A stretch of DNA of 64,000 nt, from the NCBI RefSeq assembly GCF_003597395.2, contig NC_133769.1:44042417-44106416 (forward strand), given 5' to 3'. The notes under the pieces are model-generated. The model saw nothing but the letters and a program-made list of their open reading frames with translations. It searched no databases and was not told the origin of the DNA. Numbering within the stretch: position 1 is the first letter of the stretch; each line of letters opens with the position of its first letter. This DNA comes from Chelonoidis abingdonii (Eukaryota > Chordata > Testudines > Testudinidae). A program made the position numbers and the translations under genes. This document shows positions 42,228 through 55,052 of the stretch, piece after piece.

Positions 42228-42858
42228 TGTGGCAAATTGCCGGTACTGTTCTGCTGGGTCTCGCGCTTTCTCTTCTCTGGGGTAGGTTCAGGGCGATATT
42301 GCTTGCCTCTGAACCAGTTCTTAATCATTCCCCTAGTGTCCTTGGAGGAGGGGAGTGGAGAGGGAGGGACCTGGGCCCGCCCTCTACTCCAGGTCCCAAC
42401 CCAGGGGCCCTGGGGTTGTGGTGAACCACTTGACTAGCGGTTTCTTCCCCTGGGTTACTTCCCTCTCATACCCGTCAGCTTGTGAAGGGCTTCTCGCCTC
42501 TCTTCTATACAAGCCTGGTGCCCCTTACCTAGGGTTTCTGTTGGGCTTCCCAATCCACCGCAGCACTCCTCCAAACCTTCTATTTCTCTCTGGACAAACT
42601 CTTCTCTTCTGCAATCTGCACTCTGCTCCAATCCAACCTTTCTCCTTCAACTACCACCCCCTGTCTGACTGAAGCAGGGGTTTATATCCCATGACTGGAG
42701 TCAGGTGCTCTAACTGGAGTCAGGTGCTCTAACTGGAGTCAGGTGCTCTAATTGGCCACAGCTGTTCTAGTTAATCTAAAGCAAACCTTCCTCCCTTGGC
42801 AGGGAATAAGGCCCCCTGCTAACATTCTTATGCTGCCTTCTGGCCATGCTGTATCACA
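42228..42858 (-). mobile_element. Solo LTR with perfect 4-bp target duplication, minus strand
   Basis: Ends TGTGGCA at 42228 and TATCACA at 42858; CAAT flanks both sides (42224-42227 and 42859-42862). On the minus strand there are three 19-bp repeats, then GGGATATAAACCCC as a TATA box about 20 bp downstream. The conserved CTCCAGGTCCCAACCCAGGG segment is shared with 57877-58566. There are no internal genes. Confidence 0.8.
42695..42751. repeat. Three perfect-to-near-perfect 19-bp tandem repeats
   Basis: CTGGAGTCAGGTGCTCTAA occurs at 42695, 42714 and 42733. In the minus-strand LTR these lie just upstream of the TATA-like box, a usual place for LTR enhancer repeats. Confidence 0.95.
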
Positions 42859-42862
42859 CAAT

Positions 42863-45800
42863 GTAAAATACAAGAACACAAAAATCTGATGGAGATTTGA
42901 AAATAATATACTGTCTGGAGCATGTCAGAAGGGAAGCCTGGAGAAAATTTGGTGAGGAGTTGATTTCACATCTGAGACACATTTTCAAAAGATTCCATAA
43001 TAAATCCAGAAGAATGGGATTTTTAATGGCATTGCCAAGCAAATATTAACTGTAACCACAGTGCATTAGTAATGGATTAATACAGACCATTTAGGAAAAC
43101 ACTACAAATTGACATAATTTTGTTAAATTATACTGTATTTTCAAACTGATTAACAGATAACTCTTTAAATGACATCACCATACTTACGCAAATGTAGTGT
43201 GGTAAAAGGAATCAATAATCTGCTATCCATGTACAGATAAAAGGAGCTGGATTGACATCTGACTGTAGGAAGCAGTGATGGAATGGTATGTGTAAGAAAA
43301 CCATATGTCAAATCTCCACATGGCTAAATGTCATTTAAAGGATAAAGATGGAAACATATTGACAAAAGAAAAGAGCCAGAAATGAAACTGAATTAAGCAT
43401 GAGGATGATTATACAAGGCTCAGATCTGGCAACCACAGCATTTGCAACTGAAAGTCAGTTAGAAAGGGGGATACAAATCTGATATAAACTGGGGAGATTA
43501 GCAAAGGTAGTGTGTGAAACTGGGAATGCACCTGTTATTGATCACATTACAATAAATGATTGAAAAGCAAATCTGGCTATTGCACAATGATTATACACAA
43601 GCTGTCAGAAACCCACAGGAATGAAAGCAATATAAATAGATGGAATCATGATACCACTGTGAAACCATTGAAAGGTACTTTGGCTGCTCGAAGTAACTAG
43701 TGAGTGGTTTGCTGTATAACAGTGTGCTATAATGTAACACTGAACAAAATACCAGACAATTAACAAGTACCTAGAGAATTGAAAACTGATTTTTAATTTA
43801 CATTAAACATTAACACATTTTATCCGTACACAAAGTGATGACTGATGTTGGACATGTCAGAAAAAATGACCCACCACCAGCTCCTACACTCCTCATCTCT
43901 CTCCACTCTACAGGAAGACGGCCGCTTCTTTCCTTCTGGCACCCTTCCCAGCATGCCTTGCCAGCCTCTGGCTTCCTCGGTATTCCCTTAGGGGCTACAG
44001 TCTCTCTGCTCTGGGTGGAAAACTGGAACTGGAACCTCCTTTAAACAGCCAGAACACGCTGACCACTTTACATCTGTGATGTTTCAGAGCTATATGGAAG
44101 AGCTCACTAAAATCCCAGTGGTGCAATCTGATCCATACAGGCAGAACTCCTGCACTCACACACAAGGCCCCACTGACTTCTGTCAGCCTCTACACAGGCA
44201 CATGGCTCCACCTGCGAGGATCAGGTTGCAGGGTCAAGGCCTTAAAGAGAGCAGACACCAGGAGGATTGGGCGAGGGAAACAATGTGGCTGCTGATTTTA
44301 ACAAAATTAGAACATCTCTGGGAAACGATGTGAAATAATTCAAATAATGAAGAAATTCCAAAATTTTGTAATCTGCCTATTGTCAACTGGAAAAAAAAAA
44401 AGGTGAAATTAATTGAATGAATAATAAGTTGAAAAATTATTCACTCAACTCTAACATTTACCCACCTCTTTAAGGTGCTTTGAAAACAATGAATGAATGA
44501 AAACACTTTGTATTTAGTACTAGAGGTAACAGGAATAAACTATGGAACTGGTTATTTTGAGAGGGAATATTCCAATAACGGTGTGTTTAGGAGAAGCCTG
44601 AGTATGATCTCTAATGATTTTCAGTGACTTAAGAAAATGGTGGGCATGAAGAGCCTAGTCCAGCTCCCATGGATGCCATTTAGATTGGAACCCAAGTGAA
44701 AAGTAGCCAAATGCATTATAATAATCTTAAAATGAATGTTATCTATTATAGCTGATGAAGACTGTAGTACATCCCTGCATATGTATAGGCACTTTTTAAA
44801 AAACACTCAGACCTTGCCCTATAACATTTGAAATTTTGGCTCCAAATGTTTCTATAAATAAAATAAGATCTCTGATTTTAAATCAGCAAAATAGGCACAG
44901 AGCAAATACTGCATGGAATTTACCTCAGAAGGGCTGTATACATCCTTGGTTCCAGTGGGCCTTGCTTTTCTCAACAGGACGCTTAGGCCACAAACCCCAT
45001 CTGTATTTGTCTTCATGAATCCCAGCAATAATTGCAAATCTGAAGGTTGTCAAGAAACTAGATAAGTCTGACAGCTGGGCCCTGATTCTCCAGTGTCTTG
45101 AAATTTGTGTAGTAATTTGCCCATGTGCAAAGAGAGTGAAAAATACTACCCCAGTTTAATTAGGCAGATTTTTATGTTCACTTAGCAAAAATGTCAAATA
45201 ACTGCACAAGGTGCAAGGCCTACCCTGGGCTGCAGAGGATTATTCTAGTCTGAGAATGGCTCCAAGTATTAGAAACACTAGACTCGTCTATGGAATTATT
45301 TGTCCTTAATAAAACATGAAAAAAAATTATACACTTGCCTAATTAAAGGCCTCATTGTGAGAGGTGCTGAACACCTTCAACTCCTGTTGACAACAAAGAG
45401 AGACAACAAAGAGAGTTCAGGGTCCTCAGGACTTCAGGATCAAATCCCAGTGGCTGATTATACAAGTAAATGATTCCATAACATCTACCCTAGGACTAGC
45501 CAGCAAATATCCAAGGCCTTAAACCCAGGAGCTGGCTGATGTAAATTTTCAATGTATTCCACCCATAATCTAGTCAGAATACTGAGGTTGAATTAGCATA
45601 ATCTGTATGTGGACAAGTTTTCAAATCCTTTTATCTCCACACTCACTGAACTTCAATATGCTGTTGAGTTTTCCCTTAATATTCTAAGAGGATGTGAAGA
45701 AAATGAGATTCAATCTGTCACTGGATTTGTCAAAATCAAGCTGGGTAACTGCACTGTGGTGAATAAACTCTCCTTAGCTTTCTAATTTGCTAACCTATCA

Positions 45801-46917
45801 TTCCCCTAAGAATCCAAGAATGCAAAATGTACAATAAGTGTCTATAAAACATCTACTAAAAAGCCACACTCTACTTGAAAAAGAAACTATTTCCTATTTC
45901 AAATAGCATAGCACAACTTAGATGCATTATGGGAAATCTACAGCTTCCTTTGAGGCATTCAGCATTTGCCATTGTTAGAAAAGGGTACTGGAACAGAAGG
46001 CTAGTTGGTGTGTTCTTATTTGATATTTCCTAAATTCTTAGGATGATGTTTTTATTAAAAACAAAGGTGTACTTATTTAGGGAAGAAACGTAAAGGTCTA
46101 TTTGGCAACTTCAGTCCTGCTATTTAGTATGTCCATGTTAAATATAATATTCTTTGATAGGTGCAAAAATTAAGAATTTCTTTGGCTAAGAGTGATCTAG
46201 AGTACTTAGCAGGTGAATGTAGTGCAGTAATTGCTTGTGTTTAGCCAAAATTCCATCCATGGCATCTACAAGGCCTCCTCAATTCTGTGCCAAGGCCCCC
46301 TAGTTTTTGTAGCACTTCTTTGAAGAAGCCTAGAAAATCAGTTGCAGCATCATGTGAACTAAACATTGAGAGTTTTATTCACCTGAATTTTTAAATGAAT
46401 AATACAATCAGCATAGAGCTGGATACTTTTTCAAACAAACATTTTGCACTGAAAAAAAGACTGTTTGGAAATTGCAAATTTTTGCAAAAACAAGCACAAA
46501 ATGAGGGTGGGGATGCATTTTTCCCCAAAGAAACTGAAACATTAAAGATTCAGCTAGATTTTCTTTAAAGCATTTTTTTCCTCTCCCACCTACCCAAAAT
46601 GGACATGGGGGGAAAAAAGGGAGAAAAAAAGCCATTTTGGGAAACTCCTCCTCCCACTCATTTAAGCTCCACTGACCCAAAATCTGTCTTAACATCTGAA
46701 ATGTTAAAGAAAAATTGTTGCTGGGTTACTACTATTGTTAAAACAAAACAAAACCCCTAAAGCAAGGTCTTTTCATGCAAGCATTTACACTAGTTTATCT
46801 TGCACTACAAAGTATTAAGACCATACCTGTTCTTTCAGATATTACTTGTCATTCTTCTAGTCCTAAATGTTGCTAAACTGAGATCCCAAGCATATGTCCT
46901 CAGTCAAATAAAGAAAA
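42863..46917. other. 4-kb repeat-poor non-coding DNA
   Basis: Almost no recognised repeats, unlike its flanks. A decayed palindromic MITE may lie at 45352-45425 (GGCCTCATTGTGAGAGGTGC … CTCCTGTTGACAAC). No frame over 95 codons; none shows a domain. Confidence 0.5.
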
Positions 46918-47200
46918 AAATGAGGAGTCTTATGTGGCACCTTAGAGACTAACAAATTTATTTGGACATAAGCTTTCATGGACTAAAACCCACTTCATCA
47001 GATGTATGGAGTAGAAAATATAGCAGCAGGTATAAATACACAGCACATGAAAAGATGGGAGTTGCCTTACCAAGTGCGGTATCTGTGCTAATGAGCCAAT
47101 TCAATTAAGGTGGAAGTGGGCTATTCTCAACAGTTGACAAGAAAGGGTGAATACTAATGAGGCTAATGTAATCAAGGTAGCTCATTGATCATTGTTTTGT
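46918..47200 (-). mobile_element. Retroelement tail of the palindromic-insertion family, minus strand
   Basis: Read on the minus strand it contains CATCTGATGAAGTGGGTTTT, then GAAAGCTTATGTCC and TTAGTCTCTAAGGTGCCAC, ending near 46918. The 7660-7740 sense strand has the same order (CACTTTGTCAGACGCCCAC, GAAAGCTTATACTCC, TTAGTCTTAAAGGTGCCAC). This copy extends about 180 bp further upstream and lacks the inverted arm. The upstream limit is approximate. Confidence 0.65.
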
Positions 47201-50200
47201 TTTTCAATAACAGGGATTTATTATTATTTTGTTATGATTCGTACTGCAACAGCAACTAGGAACCCCAGTTACAGACCAGATCCCATTGTGTGAGGTTCTG
47301 TCAAACACAGACCAAAAAGAGGGTCTCTGATCAATAGTGTTAATTTTTCAGTTTTAATCAATAATCAGGCAACCATTTAAACAAAAACAAAACTCCCAAC
47401 AAGGATCAACATAATAATAAATACTCACTTAGGTGCATTAGTAGCAGCACCAGTCATTGACCTCTGGAGATATTTTGACTCTGGGGGTGATTGTCAAAGA
47501 CCCAAATGGCACTCCCATTGAAAGTCAATGGATAGTAAGTTCCTAAGTGCATTTGTAAAGTTACTCTTATATGACTAACTTGACCATCGGTGGAGTTCCT
47601 ATATTCCAGAAGAGAGGTACCTCTGAGAGATATCACTGTAAGTTTCACTGAGCTTTTCACCACAGCAGCTTCTATTTATTTTTCATTTTGAATTTGGGAA
47701 TATTGGAAACTGGGAGCATGACTGAAGGATAGCACTGCACAAAATAAAAATTAAATAAAGCCACTGAACCTGCTGCCAGTAAACGCATATGGAATGGAAA
47801 TAAAGACTTTCATCTCATGCAGGCATGGGGCTATTATACTGTTCATCAGATTTTCTGAGGGCATCATTTTCTCTCCTGTCTTCTGTGTTGATCTATCATT
47901 CAAGAGCTGCTTGGAGAAAAATAAAGAAAAATATTATACTAGATTTGATCAGTTTGTACTGAAGGGACAACTTTTTTTGTAAAAAGCCGTTTTTTAAAAA
48001 AGGGGCAAGATCTCAGCTTCTCTGTTGCATGTTTTTAATTTAAGTGAAAACAGACAATGCTATTTTTCCATGTTATTTAAGGTGATATCTTTAAGGCAAA
48101 TGAAAGCTTTGATCTTTGTTAAAACCATATTTGCATCCGTTGCAGATATAGTGAAAAAAAACCTCTACAGTTGCACAACTGAGTCAATACAGATTTGTCT
48201 AGGATCCCATGTATGAAGAACAGATAAAAGATGCCTGGAAAACAGAAAAAGCAGGACTCAGGAAGTACAAAGGTAGTAGGCTGGAGCAGGAGAGAGCAGA
48301 AGATGGCTCTTAACAGGATCCCATGCGCCATGAACGGGTTGTGGATAAGAAGAGGAGAACATGAGTTTGTCAAGATTGTCACACCTGATTCAAATCTTTG
48401 GGTTTCTTCTTAACTTTTCAGTTTCCACTGATTGAATTGTTTGATTCATTTGTAAGGTTTTGACTTTTTACCCTTCAATTACTCGTATGTATTCTCAATC
48501 TTAACTTCAGCATAGCCAAGATTTTGTCTAGAAGGAAGTAGAATGCTGTGAATAGTGTTTTTCAGTTCACTGGCAATTCTAATAAAAAAATTAGGGGGGC
48601 AGGGGAGTTATTTTGGGTTGACCCAAACACAAAATTTTTGAGAATTTTGAAAGTTGTTAAAAAATCATTGTTTGCCCCAAAATGAAGTGTTTCATTTTGA
48701 TTTTGAACTTGTTTACATTTTTCCATTTAAAAAAAAAATTGAAGGCTATTCCAAAATGAAAAGTTGCTTAGACACACAGTCAAAATGTTTCATTTTGCAA
48801 ATATCAGAACAAAATGTTTTGACATGTTTTTATTTTGTTTTTTCTGAGACAAACAAATTTAATGAAACCAACATGAATTTAGAAACTTTTCGGAGTCACT
48901 GAATCTTCATTTTTTGTTGGAAAAAAGTTTCAAACAAAATTCTCCTCCTTCGTAGAGAGTTCCTACCCAAATCTAAATATATGGCTTGCAGTGGTGATGG
49001 GGGAGGGGAGGAAGGCAGGCAGGGTGGGAGAGAGAGAACATCCCTCTCAGTACTGGAAGATTCTTTTTTTTTGAATGCCTGCCCAGGATCTTTAGACTAA
49101 CTTTCGAATGTAGCTAAGATACAAGTGCAACTAGAGCTTCCAAAATAAAGAAAGTTGTGAACGCATCTCAATGAAAATACAGAAGACTAATATAAACTCC
49201 AAAAATTAATTACTAAATTTTGGATTACACATGTGACTTAACACTGTTTTAAAACAACATTTTACCAACTTAGTCAGTCACTATTTAGTCTGTTCAAGAT
49301 CCTCAACTCAGGTCCACTTCACGTACTCACTGTACAGATGTTACCTAATTAATAGTTGTACCTATCTGGGGTGGTCAGGTCTTTCTGGTTCTCAAATTTC
49401 TTACCATTTCCACAAGGCAATGAGCCATGAACTATGAAAAGCTGTTTTTTTTTCTCCCATAGCTGTCAGGCAGGCTCTCTCTCTCATATCACAGCTCAAA
49501 GAAACATGTGCAGCAATGTTTTTGGCAGGAATTACATCAGCCAGCAGGGCTCTCTCTCTTTTGTCTCCTGTTTTGTCTTTGGGTTGTGGGAGCCCTGGCA
49601 ACCATCTAGCTCTTATTGTCAGTGCCCATGTAAAACTTGCTGATGCATGTGGCCAAGCTCTGACAAATGTTCCAAAAGGGCATGTGAAACACCTTGTAGG
49701 ATCGTCCTATTCTTTTAAATTCTCTCCTGGAATTTCAGTTTCAGTTTGACAGTAAAAGGCCATTTATTTACAAATACGGTAGTATTGTCACTCCTAAGCT
49801 CATGCCCGGAAGCATGAGAACTGAGAGTACTTGCTTCTATAAGTGGTGATACTTATTCCTATATAGCTGAATTTCACTTCTCAATGTGCAGGGCCCACAG
49901 AAGCTAAACCCCTGTGGCATTCCTACCTCGGAGATAGCAGCAGCAGCTAGAAATGCAGCAAAGCGTGGGGTTGTAGAGTCTCTCCTCCAAATCCTGTAGA
50001 GGTGAGTATCAGGTCCACACTCCAAATAGGCCATTGCAGTGGGAACATTGAAGATGAACTAGGATAAGGGCTATCATTGGAGCTATACATATGTAGAACC
50101 CTCCAATGGCCTGAAACCCTCTTGTAGGGTGAATGGGGGGCAAGGACCAAGACCATTAAAATTCAAAAGTGTTTTAGGTTAACTACTGTGACTTTCAGTA

Positions 50201-51789
50201 TGGCAGTAATCTATTCATAAAGTAACTGCCTACATTTGGCTTCTTATCTTCTGTTCTATTTATAACGGTATTTTGTGAACTATAATTATATGTCTGCTGC
50301 TTTTATAGTGAATGAAATGCTAAATAAATGAAGTAATCTGGATGGTGGTGGGGAAACCCACAATGTTTTATTTTCACTTAGCATTTCAGTGGCTAAGACT
50401 CTCTGCCTTCAGAAACTTCATTAATTGTGGTTTGTAGCTAGAGCAACTCATTTAGAGAAAACAAAACAATGGATTCCCAAGAGACAACAATACACCGTTG
50501 TCTTCAGATGTGAGTTTGGATGCGGGGCATCACTATAAGATGTGCCCAGGGATTAATTAAGCCATTTATGACCATGGTTTCATTTTTTTTGTTTAGCAGG
50601 ACAATGCTATATTGAGAGAAGAATGGCTCATCTTTTTTTTCCCCAGCAAAAGCTCCCACACTGCATTTCTTTCTACATTTTTCAATGAATTTTAACTATT
50701 TCATCTTGTTTAATTTGATTTACATTACATATTTGTTTTCCATTTTTAATAATTTTCAGTGCATTTTGGCACTTCCTTTTTTTCCAGTCAGCCAATTTAT
50801 TATTCAAAGCCTAATTTAGTCTCTACATCTGTACAGTGCATTATGCAGAGTGGAGAAATCTTTAAAAAATGATGTGCCATTAAAAACCAATGCAAGATTT
50901 ATTAAAACATTTAGAGATACTGTATCTGAGGCACCATTTTGTGAGTACAGGTACCAGAGAAGAGATATACAGTACCCAACCAACTGGAGAGTAAAGGAGG
51001 CATTCTTACACTTGTTCATTCATTTAGCCATTGAGGGAATGGACTCATTATTTCCTAAAATCCTTCTCTAAAGCATCCACCCGTGAAAATTAATTTCCAC
51101 AATTGATGTTATAGCGCTAAAATCTGTGGGTTTGAAACACTTAAAATGTAGGTGCATCACAGCCTAACTTACACAAATCCCAACATAAGGGAGTTCATTC
51201 AGAGCCGTACCACCCCAGGTGGAACAGCAGGAAACATTCTGTCATGGTGGGGTCAGAAGAGATCTCATGTAGCTCTTGACCATGCAGATGGTCTGTAACT
51301 GCTGCTACACCATTTTATAGGTTGCACCTGGCTAGACTGGTCAGCACTATTGGTCAGTATATGGCAAATGATGCCTGAGTAACGGGATCAGGAAGGAGCA
51401 GGAATTACAATGCTGCATGGCCCTTGTGTAGGCTACACAAGATGGGGGTGGGAGTGGGGGAATTTTCATACACATCCCCCTGAAGAATCTGACCTTAAAT
51501 TTATCCATAGGTTTAAAGAAGCCCTGTAGTAAATGGGAGTTAAATCAAAGCTAAGAGCCATGAAAAATCCCATCCTTCACAGTCTGTTTATCACTATGTA
51601 GATCACCAGTAAGAGGTTGATGCTGTATGCTCTCTTGCACAGAACTCCTATTGAAATCAGTGGTAGTTCCACACTCAGAGCGCTTTCAGGATCAGTGCTG
51701 TTTGATTATGTTTGTACTTCACTGAGTTTGGACAGTGAGAGTGGAACAATCAATTTCACTTTGGGGTTCTAATGCATTTGCAACATGCA
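47201..51789. other. Non-coding DNA with an old T/A-rich repeat
   Basis: At 48585-48950 CATTTTG, TTTTGAC and GTTTCATTTTG motifs recur, as in the T/A-rich repeat near 18830-19080. Palindromic fragments are at 47488-47550 (CCCATTGAAAGTCAATGG) and near 51648-51710. Nothing else is recognised. No frame over 90 codons has a domain. Confidence 0.45.
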
Positions 51790-52029
51790 ATGTTGAAGGG
51801 GGGTTACAAAGGGGGAAAACAGCCGAGCTCCTTCGTGGTGGCAGATAACAGAACAAGAAGCAATGGTCTCAAGTTGCAGTGGGGGAGTTCTAGGGTGGAT
51901 ATTAGGAAACATTATTTCACTAGGAGGGTGGTGAAGCACTGGAATGGGTTGCCTAGGGAGATGGTAGAATCTCCATCCTTAGAGGTTTTTAAGGCCTGGC
52001 TTGACAAAGCCCTCGCTGGGATGATTTAG
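51790..52029 (+). pseudogene. CR1 ORF2 C-terminus
   Basis: The frame ends with VADNRTRSNGLKLQWGSSR, DIRKHYFTRRVVKHWNGLPR, EMVESPSLEVFKAWLDKALA and a stop at 52027-52029. It is in frame to the stop and close to the common CR1 ending (F-TERVV.HWN.LP.EVVESPSLEVFK). Only about 80 codons remain because of 5' truncation, so there is no RT activity. Confidence 0.85.
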
Positions 52030-52043
52030 TTGGTCTTGGCCCT

Positions 52044-52733
52044 TGAAGATGATCAGACTCACCCCTGCGGTGCCTCCTGCTGGTGACTTCTGGGAATTAG
52101 CTCAATTCAGCTTCAGAGCACTCTCTGCAGGCAGGCGATCTGCCTGTCCTCTGGCCCCACATGTCCCTCCCTGGACCCAGTGCCCTTTTACCTGGGGTGC
52201 TACCCCCTGGCAGTAACCCCTTTCTCTCAGGGTTTCCCCCTCCCAGAGGAACCTCCCCACCCACTATCCCCACCTCACCTCAGTATATGGCTACTGCCAG
52301 TCATCACCTAGCCCCACATCCTGGGGCAGACTGCAGTATCAGCCTACTCATCACTGGCAAGGCTGGGTTTGGACCTGCTGCCTTGCCCTACCCCTGGGCT
52401 GCCCTCTGCAACCCCTAGTACCCCTTGGCCTTCTGCTAGGCCACAGCTTGGGGTTTTCCAGGCTAGAGCTTCCCAGCCTATCCCCAGCCCTGCTTCACTC
52501 AGGTACTCTGTCCTTAGTTCCCTGCAGCCAGGCCCTTCTCCATCTACAGACAGAGGGAGACACCTGAGCACCTGGTTCCCAGCCTCTTTATACAGGCCAG
52601 CTGTGCCCTGATTGGGCATGGCCAAGCTGCAGCCACTTCCCAATCAGCCCAGTTTAGCAGTACCCAGCTACAACCTTCCCCCAGGGCTGTTTTAAACCCT
52701 TCAGGGCGGGAGCAGGGTAGGCACCCTGCTATT
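52044..52733 (-). mobile_element. LTR inserted in the CR1 3' end
   Basis: The block starts TGAAGATGATCAGACTCACC and ends ACCCTGCTATT. Flanks GCCCT (52039-52043) and GTCCT (52734-52738) match at four of five; the CR1 sequence expected there has GTCCT, so the left copy mutated. On the minus strand CCTGTATAAAGAGGCTGGG supplies a TATA box. It is GC-richer than the flanks and has no viral gene. Minus frames of about 100 codons are compositional. Confidence 0.7.
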
Positions 52734-52802
52734 GTCCTGCTTTGAGCAGGGGATTGGAGTAGATGACCTCCTGAGGTCTCTTCCAACCCTAATATTCTAT
52801 GA

Positions 52803-54620
52803 CTGTTGCCAAATCTCCCAAATTTAGGATGCCATTTCCAATATTTTCTTGAAGCCCCAACTAGCGACATCATGTGAACATGAGAATCTCAGCTTTTTAA
52901 AAAACTGTGTAGCTCCCATGGTTACATAGAAAAGCTTGGAAATGTGAAGCCTAAAGACTCAAAACCCAAAAGACACATGAGAAGAACCAAAACAAATTCC
53001 TTCTTTTTTAAAAGCTCATTATTTTTAAAGCAGTCTTCATAATTTTGGGGACCCAGCCTCATGATTTCTGAACACTCAGGGTTAGTAATATTGCATTGGT
53101 TTTGCTGCAGATTTTCCAGGGAAATCAGAGGAATCTTTAAATCCATTTTTTAAAAAATATGCATTTTCAATTAATTTTTATAAAAACAATTACAGGAAAA
53201 TATTTACATGTTTCAAAAAATTTGAAAACAAGGAGAGATGGAGAAAAAGAAAGTGGTAGGAGAATTTTTTTTTTTTTTTTAACAAAACCTGATTTTGGGG
53301 AATGACGGTATCCCTGAACTGAGTGATATCAAGCCAGATCTGCTGAACTATTCAGAATAAAAAAAAAAAGAGAGAGAAAGAATTATATTGCTCAGATTTT
53401 GCTGCCCAGATCTCACAGTATCAGACTCCAGTTTTTTCCTCCTCCCACCCCAGAGCTCATCTAATTATTTCAGGTTCAAATACAGTACAGCATGTTCCAG
53501 CTCAAAGCATTCTTTCAACAGGATTTTGTTGATTATTGTAAAATGTTTATTGTACAATTTGGAATTAAAACTGAAATTGGAGATGAACTAAATTTGAGTT
53601 GTTGGTGCTTTGCTTAGGAGAACCAATTAGAGGGTTCAGGTTACAAATTACTATTCATTTTATTATTACTTCTATTGTGGCACCACATAGATGCCCTGAT
53701 CAGAGCCCCTTTGCACTCGACAATGTACGTACGCATCATTAAAAAAATAATGCCTGTCCAAAAGAGTTTACAACAAATGTGATCAAACAGTGAAGAAGAA
53801 AGTTGCTTAGGAGCAGAGGGCCCATAAAAGGTCCTGCATGCCACACTAGCCTAGGATTTCCCCTCGAGGATCTTTCCTTCCGTTTAGCACCTTTGTCTGA
53901 TTGGACTCTTTAAGGTGAGCAGTCATCACAAAAATGGATTGCGGTCAAGGTGGCAAGGTGTATTTTTTGTAGAACACGCTGGTTTGGTCAATAGTGACAC
54001 ACTTTTGCTTCACAGATAGTAAGCCCTTAGCAGAATTAGATTATTAAAGTAGGTCATGCCAAACCACAACATCTGCAGAATGGACTAATTAGATGTTAAA
54101 TGAAATTAGTGTGTAGTTGGAGTTTGTATTATGGTACAAATTATTCATAGTTAATTATTTAAGCATTTGCAGGTCCTATGCTGCATTTGGTACAACTATG
54201 CAAATCCCTCTGAAAACAGAGGGAGTGCCATGTGCGTATCTGAGGCAAAAAATTATCCTACTGTATGCAAGGAACCTCCTCCCCCCACCCCCATAACACT
54301 GAGAAGTTTGCGTGGAGAGCTGAAACCCCTAAATACCACAGAGTCCAGCCTTATGTGGGTGGGATTTCAGCACTGGGGTAGGAGCGGGCCAGTGGATCCA
54401 TCATTACACTGTTCCATTAGTCATCCCAGGAAGGAGTGGGGTCAACAAAGGCTAAAAGTAGTCCTCAGAGCCACAGTAATTGACGCAGAACAGCTTCGCT
54501 GCTCACCTGTGACATCGAGGGGTGGACTTCTTAAATTCTTTCCCCACAAGTGACAAATTAGCCTCCTGCCCCCCAGTTCAGCAAGGTACTTAAGCACATG
54601 GCTGTCTTTAAGCATGTGAG
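52803..54620. other. Non-coding DNA, nothing recognised
   Basis: T and A homopolymer runs at about 53266-53281 and 53360-53370. The 128-codon frame at 54167-54553 has no domain signature and no exon context. Confidence 0.5.
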
Positions 54621-54750
54621 CAAACTAGATGGTAAGCAATTTGGAGCAGGAACTGCCATTTTATTCTGAGTCTGTACTGCTCCTAGCACTGGGGCGCTGG
54701 TCCATGACTTGGGCTCCTAGCTGCTACCAAAATACAAATAATAATGGATA
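54621..54750 (+). repeat. L2/MIR-type tail, plus strand
   Basis: AACTAGATGGTAAGCAATTT, GTCTGTACTGCTCCTAGCAC and AAAATACAAATAATAATGG match the tail seen at 39430-39540 and 40510-40620. Confidence 0.6.
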
Positions 54751-54771
54751 GTACTAACAATCCCTTTGAAG

Positions 54772-55044
54772 CAGGGCTGGCTCCAGCTTTTCTGCCACCC
54801 CAAGTGGCAAAAAAAAAAAAAAGACAAGTGGCGGCACTTCGGCGGCAGCTCAACCGCGCTGCTTCTTCTGCGGCAGTTCAGCGGTGGGTCCTCCCTCTCT
54901 TCCTCTTCGGCAGCAGCTCAAAGAGGAAGAGAGGGAATGAGGGACCCGCCACTGAATTTCCGCCGAACACCCCAGACGTGCCGCCCCTTTGAATTGGCTG
55001 CCCCAAGCACCTGCTTGCTAAGCTGATGCCTGGAGCCAGCCCTG
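54772..55044 (+). mobile_element. hAT-type MITE with perfect 8-bp target duplication
   Basis: CAGGGCTGGCTCCAG at the left and its exact complement CTGGAGCCAGCCCTG at the right bound 273 bp. CTTTGAAG occurs on both sides (54764-54771 and 55045-55052). These are the marks of hAT transposition. The GC-rich interior (GGCGGCACTTCGGCGGCAG) yields Arg/Pro-rich frames on three frames, none real. Confidence 0.95.
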
Positions 55045-55052
55045 CTTTGAAG

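Larger units (their letters stand above)
51790..52802 (+). mobile_element. CR1 LINE 3' end split by an LTR, plus strand
   Basis: The 5' part (51790-52043) encodes the CR1 ORF2 C-terminus. The 3' part (52734-52802) continues with CCTGCTTTGAGCAGGGGAT, GATGACCTCCTGAGGTC and TTCCAACCCTAATATTCTAT, the typical CR1 3' end with its ATTCTATG tail. The two parts were one before the LTR at 52044-52733 entered. Confidence 0.85.

Noticed and set aside
54167..54553. 128-codon plus frame considered as an exon or small gene
   Set aside because: No domain, no homologous text recalled, no convincing splice or start context.
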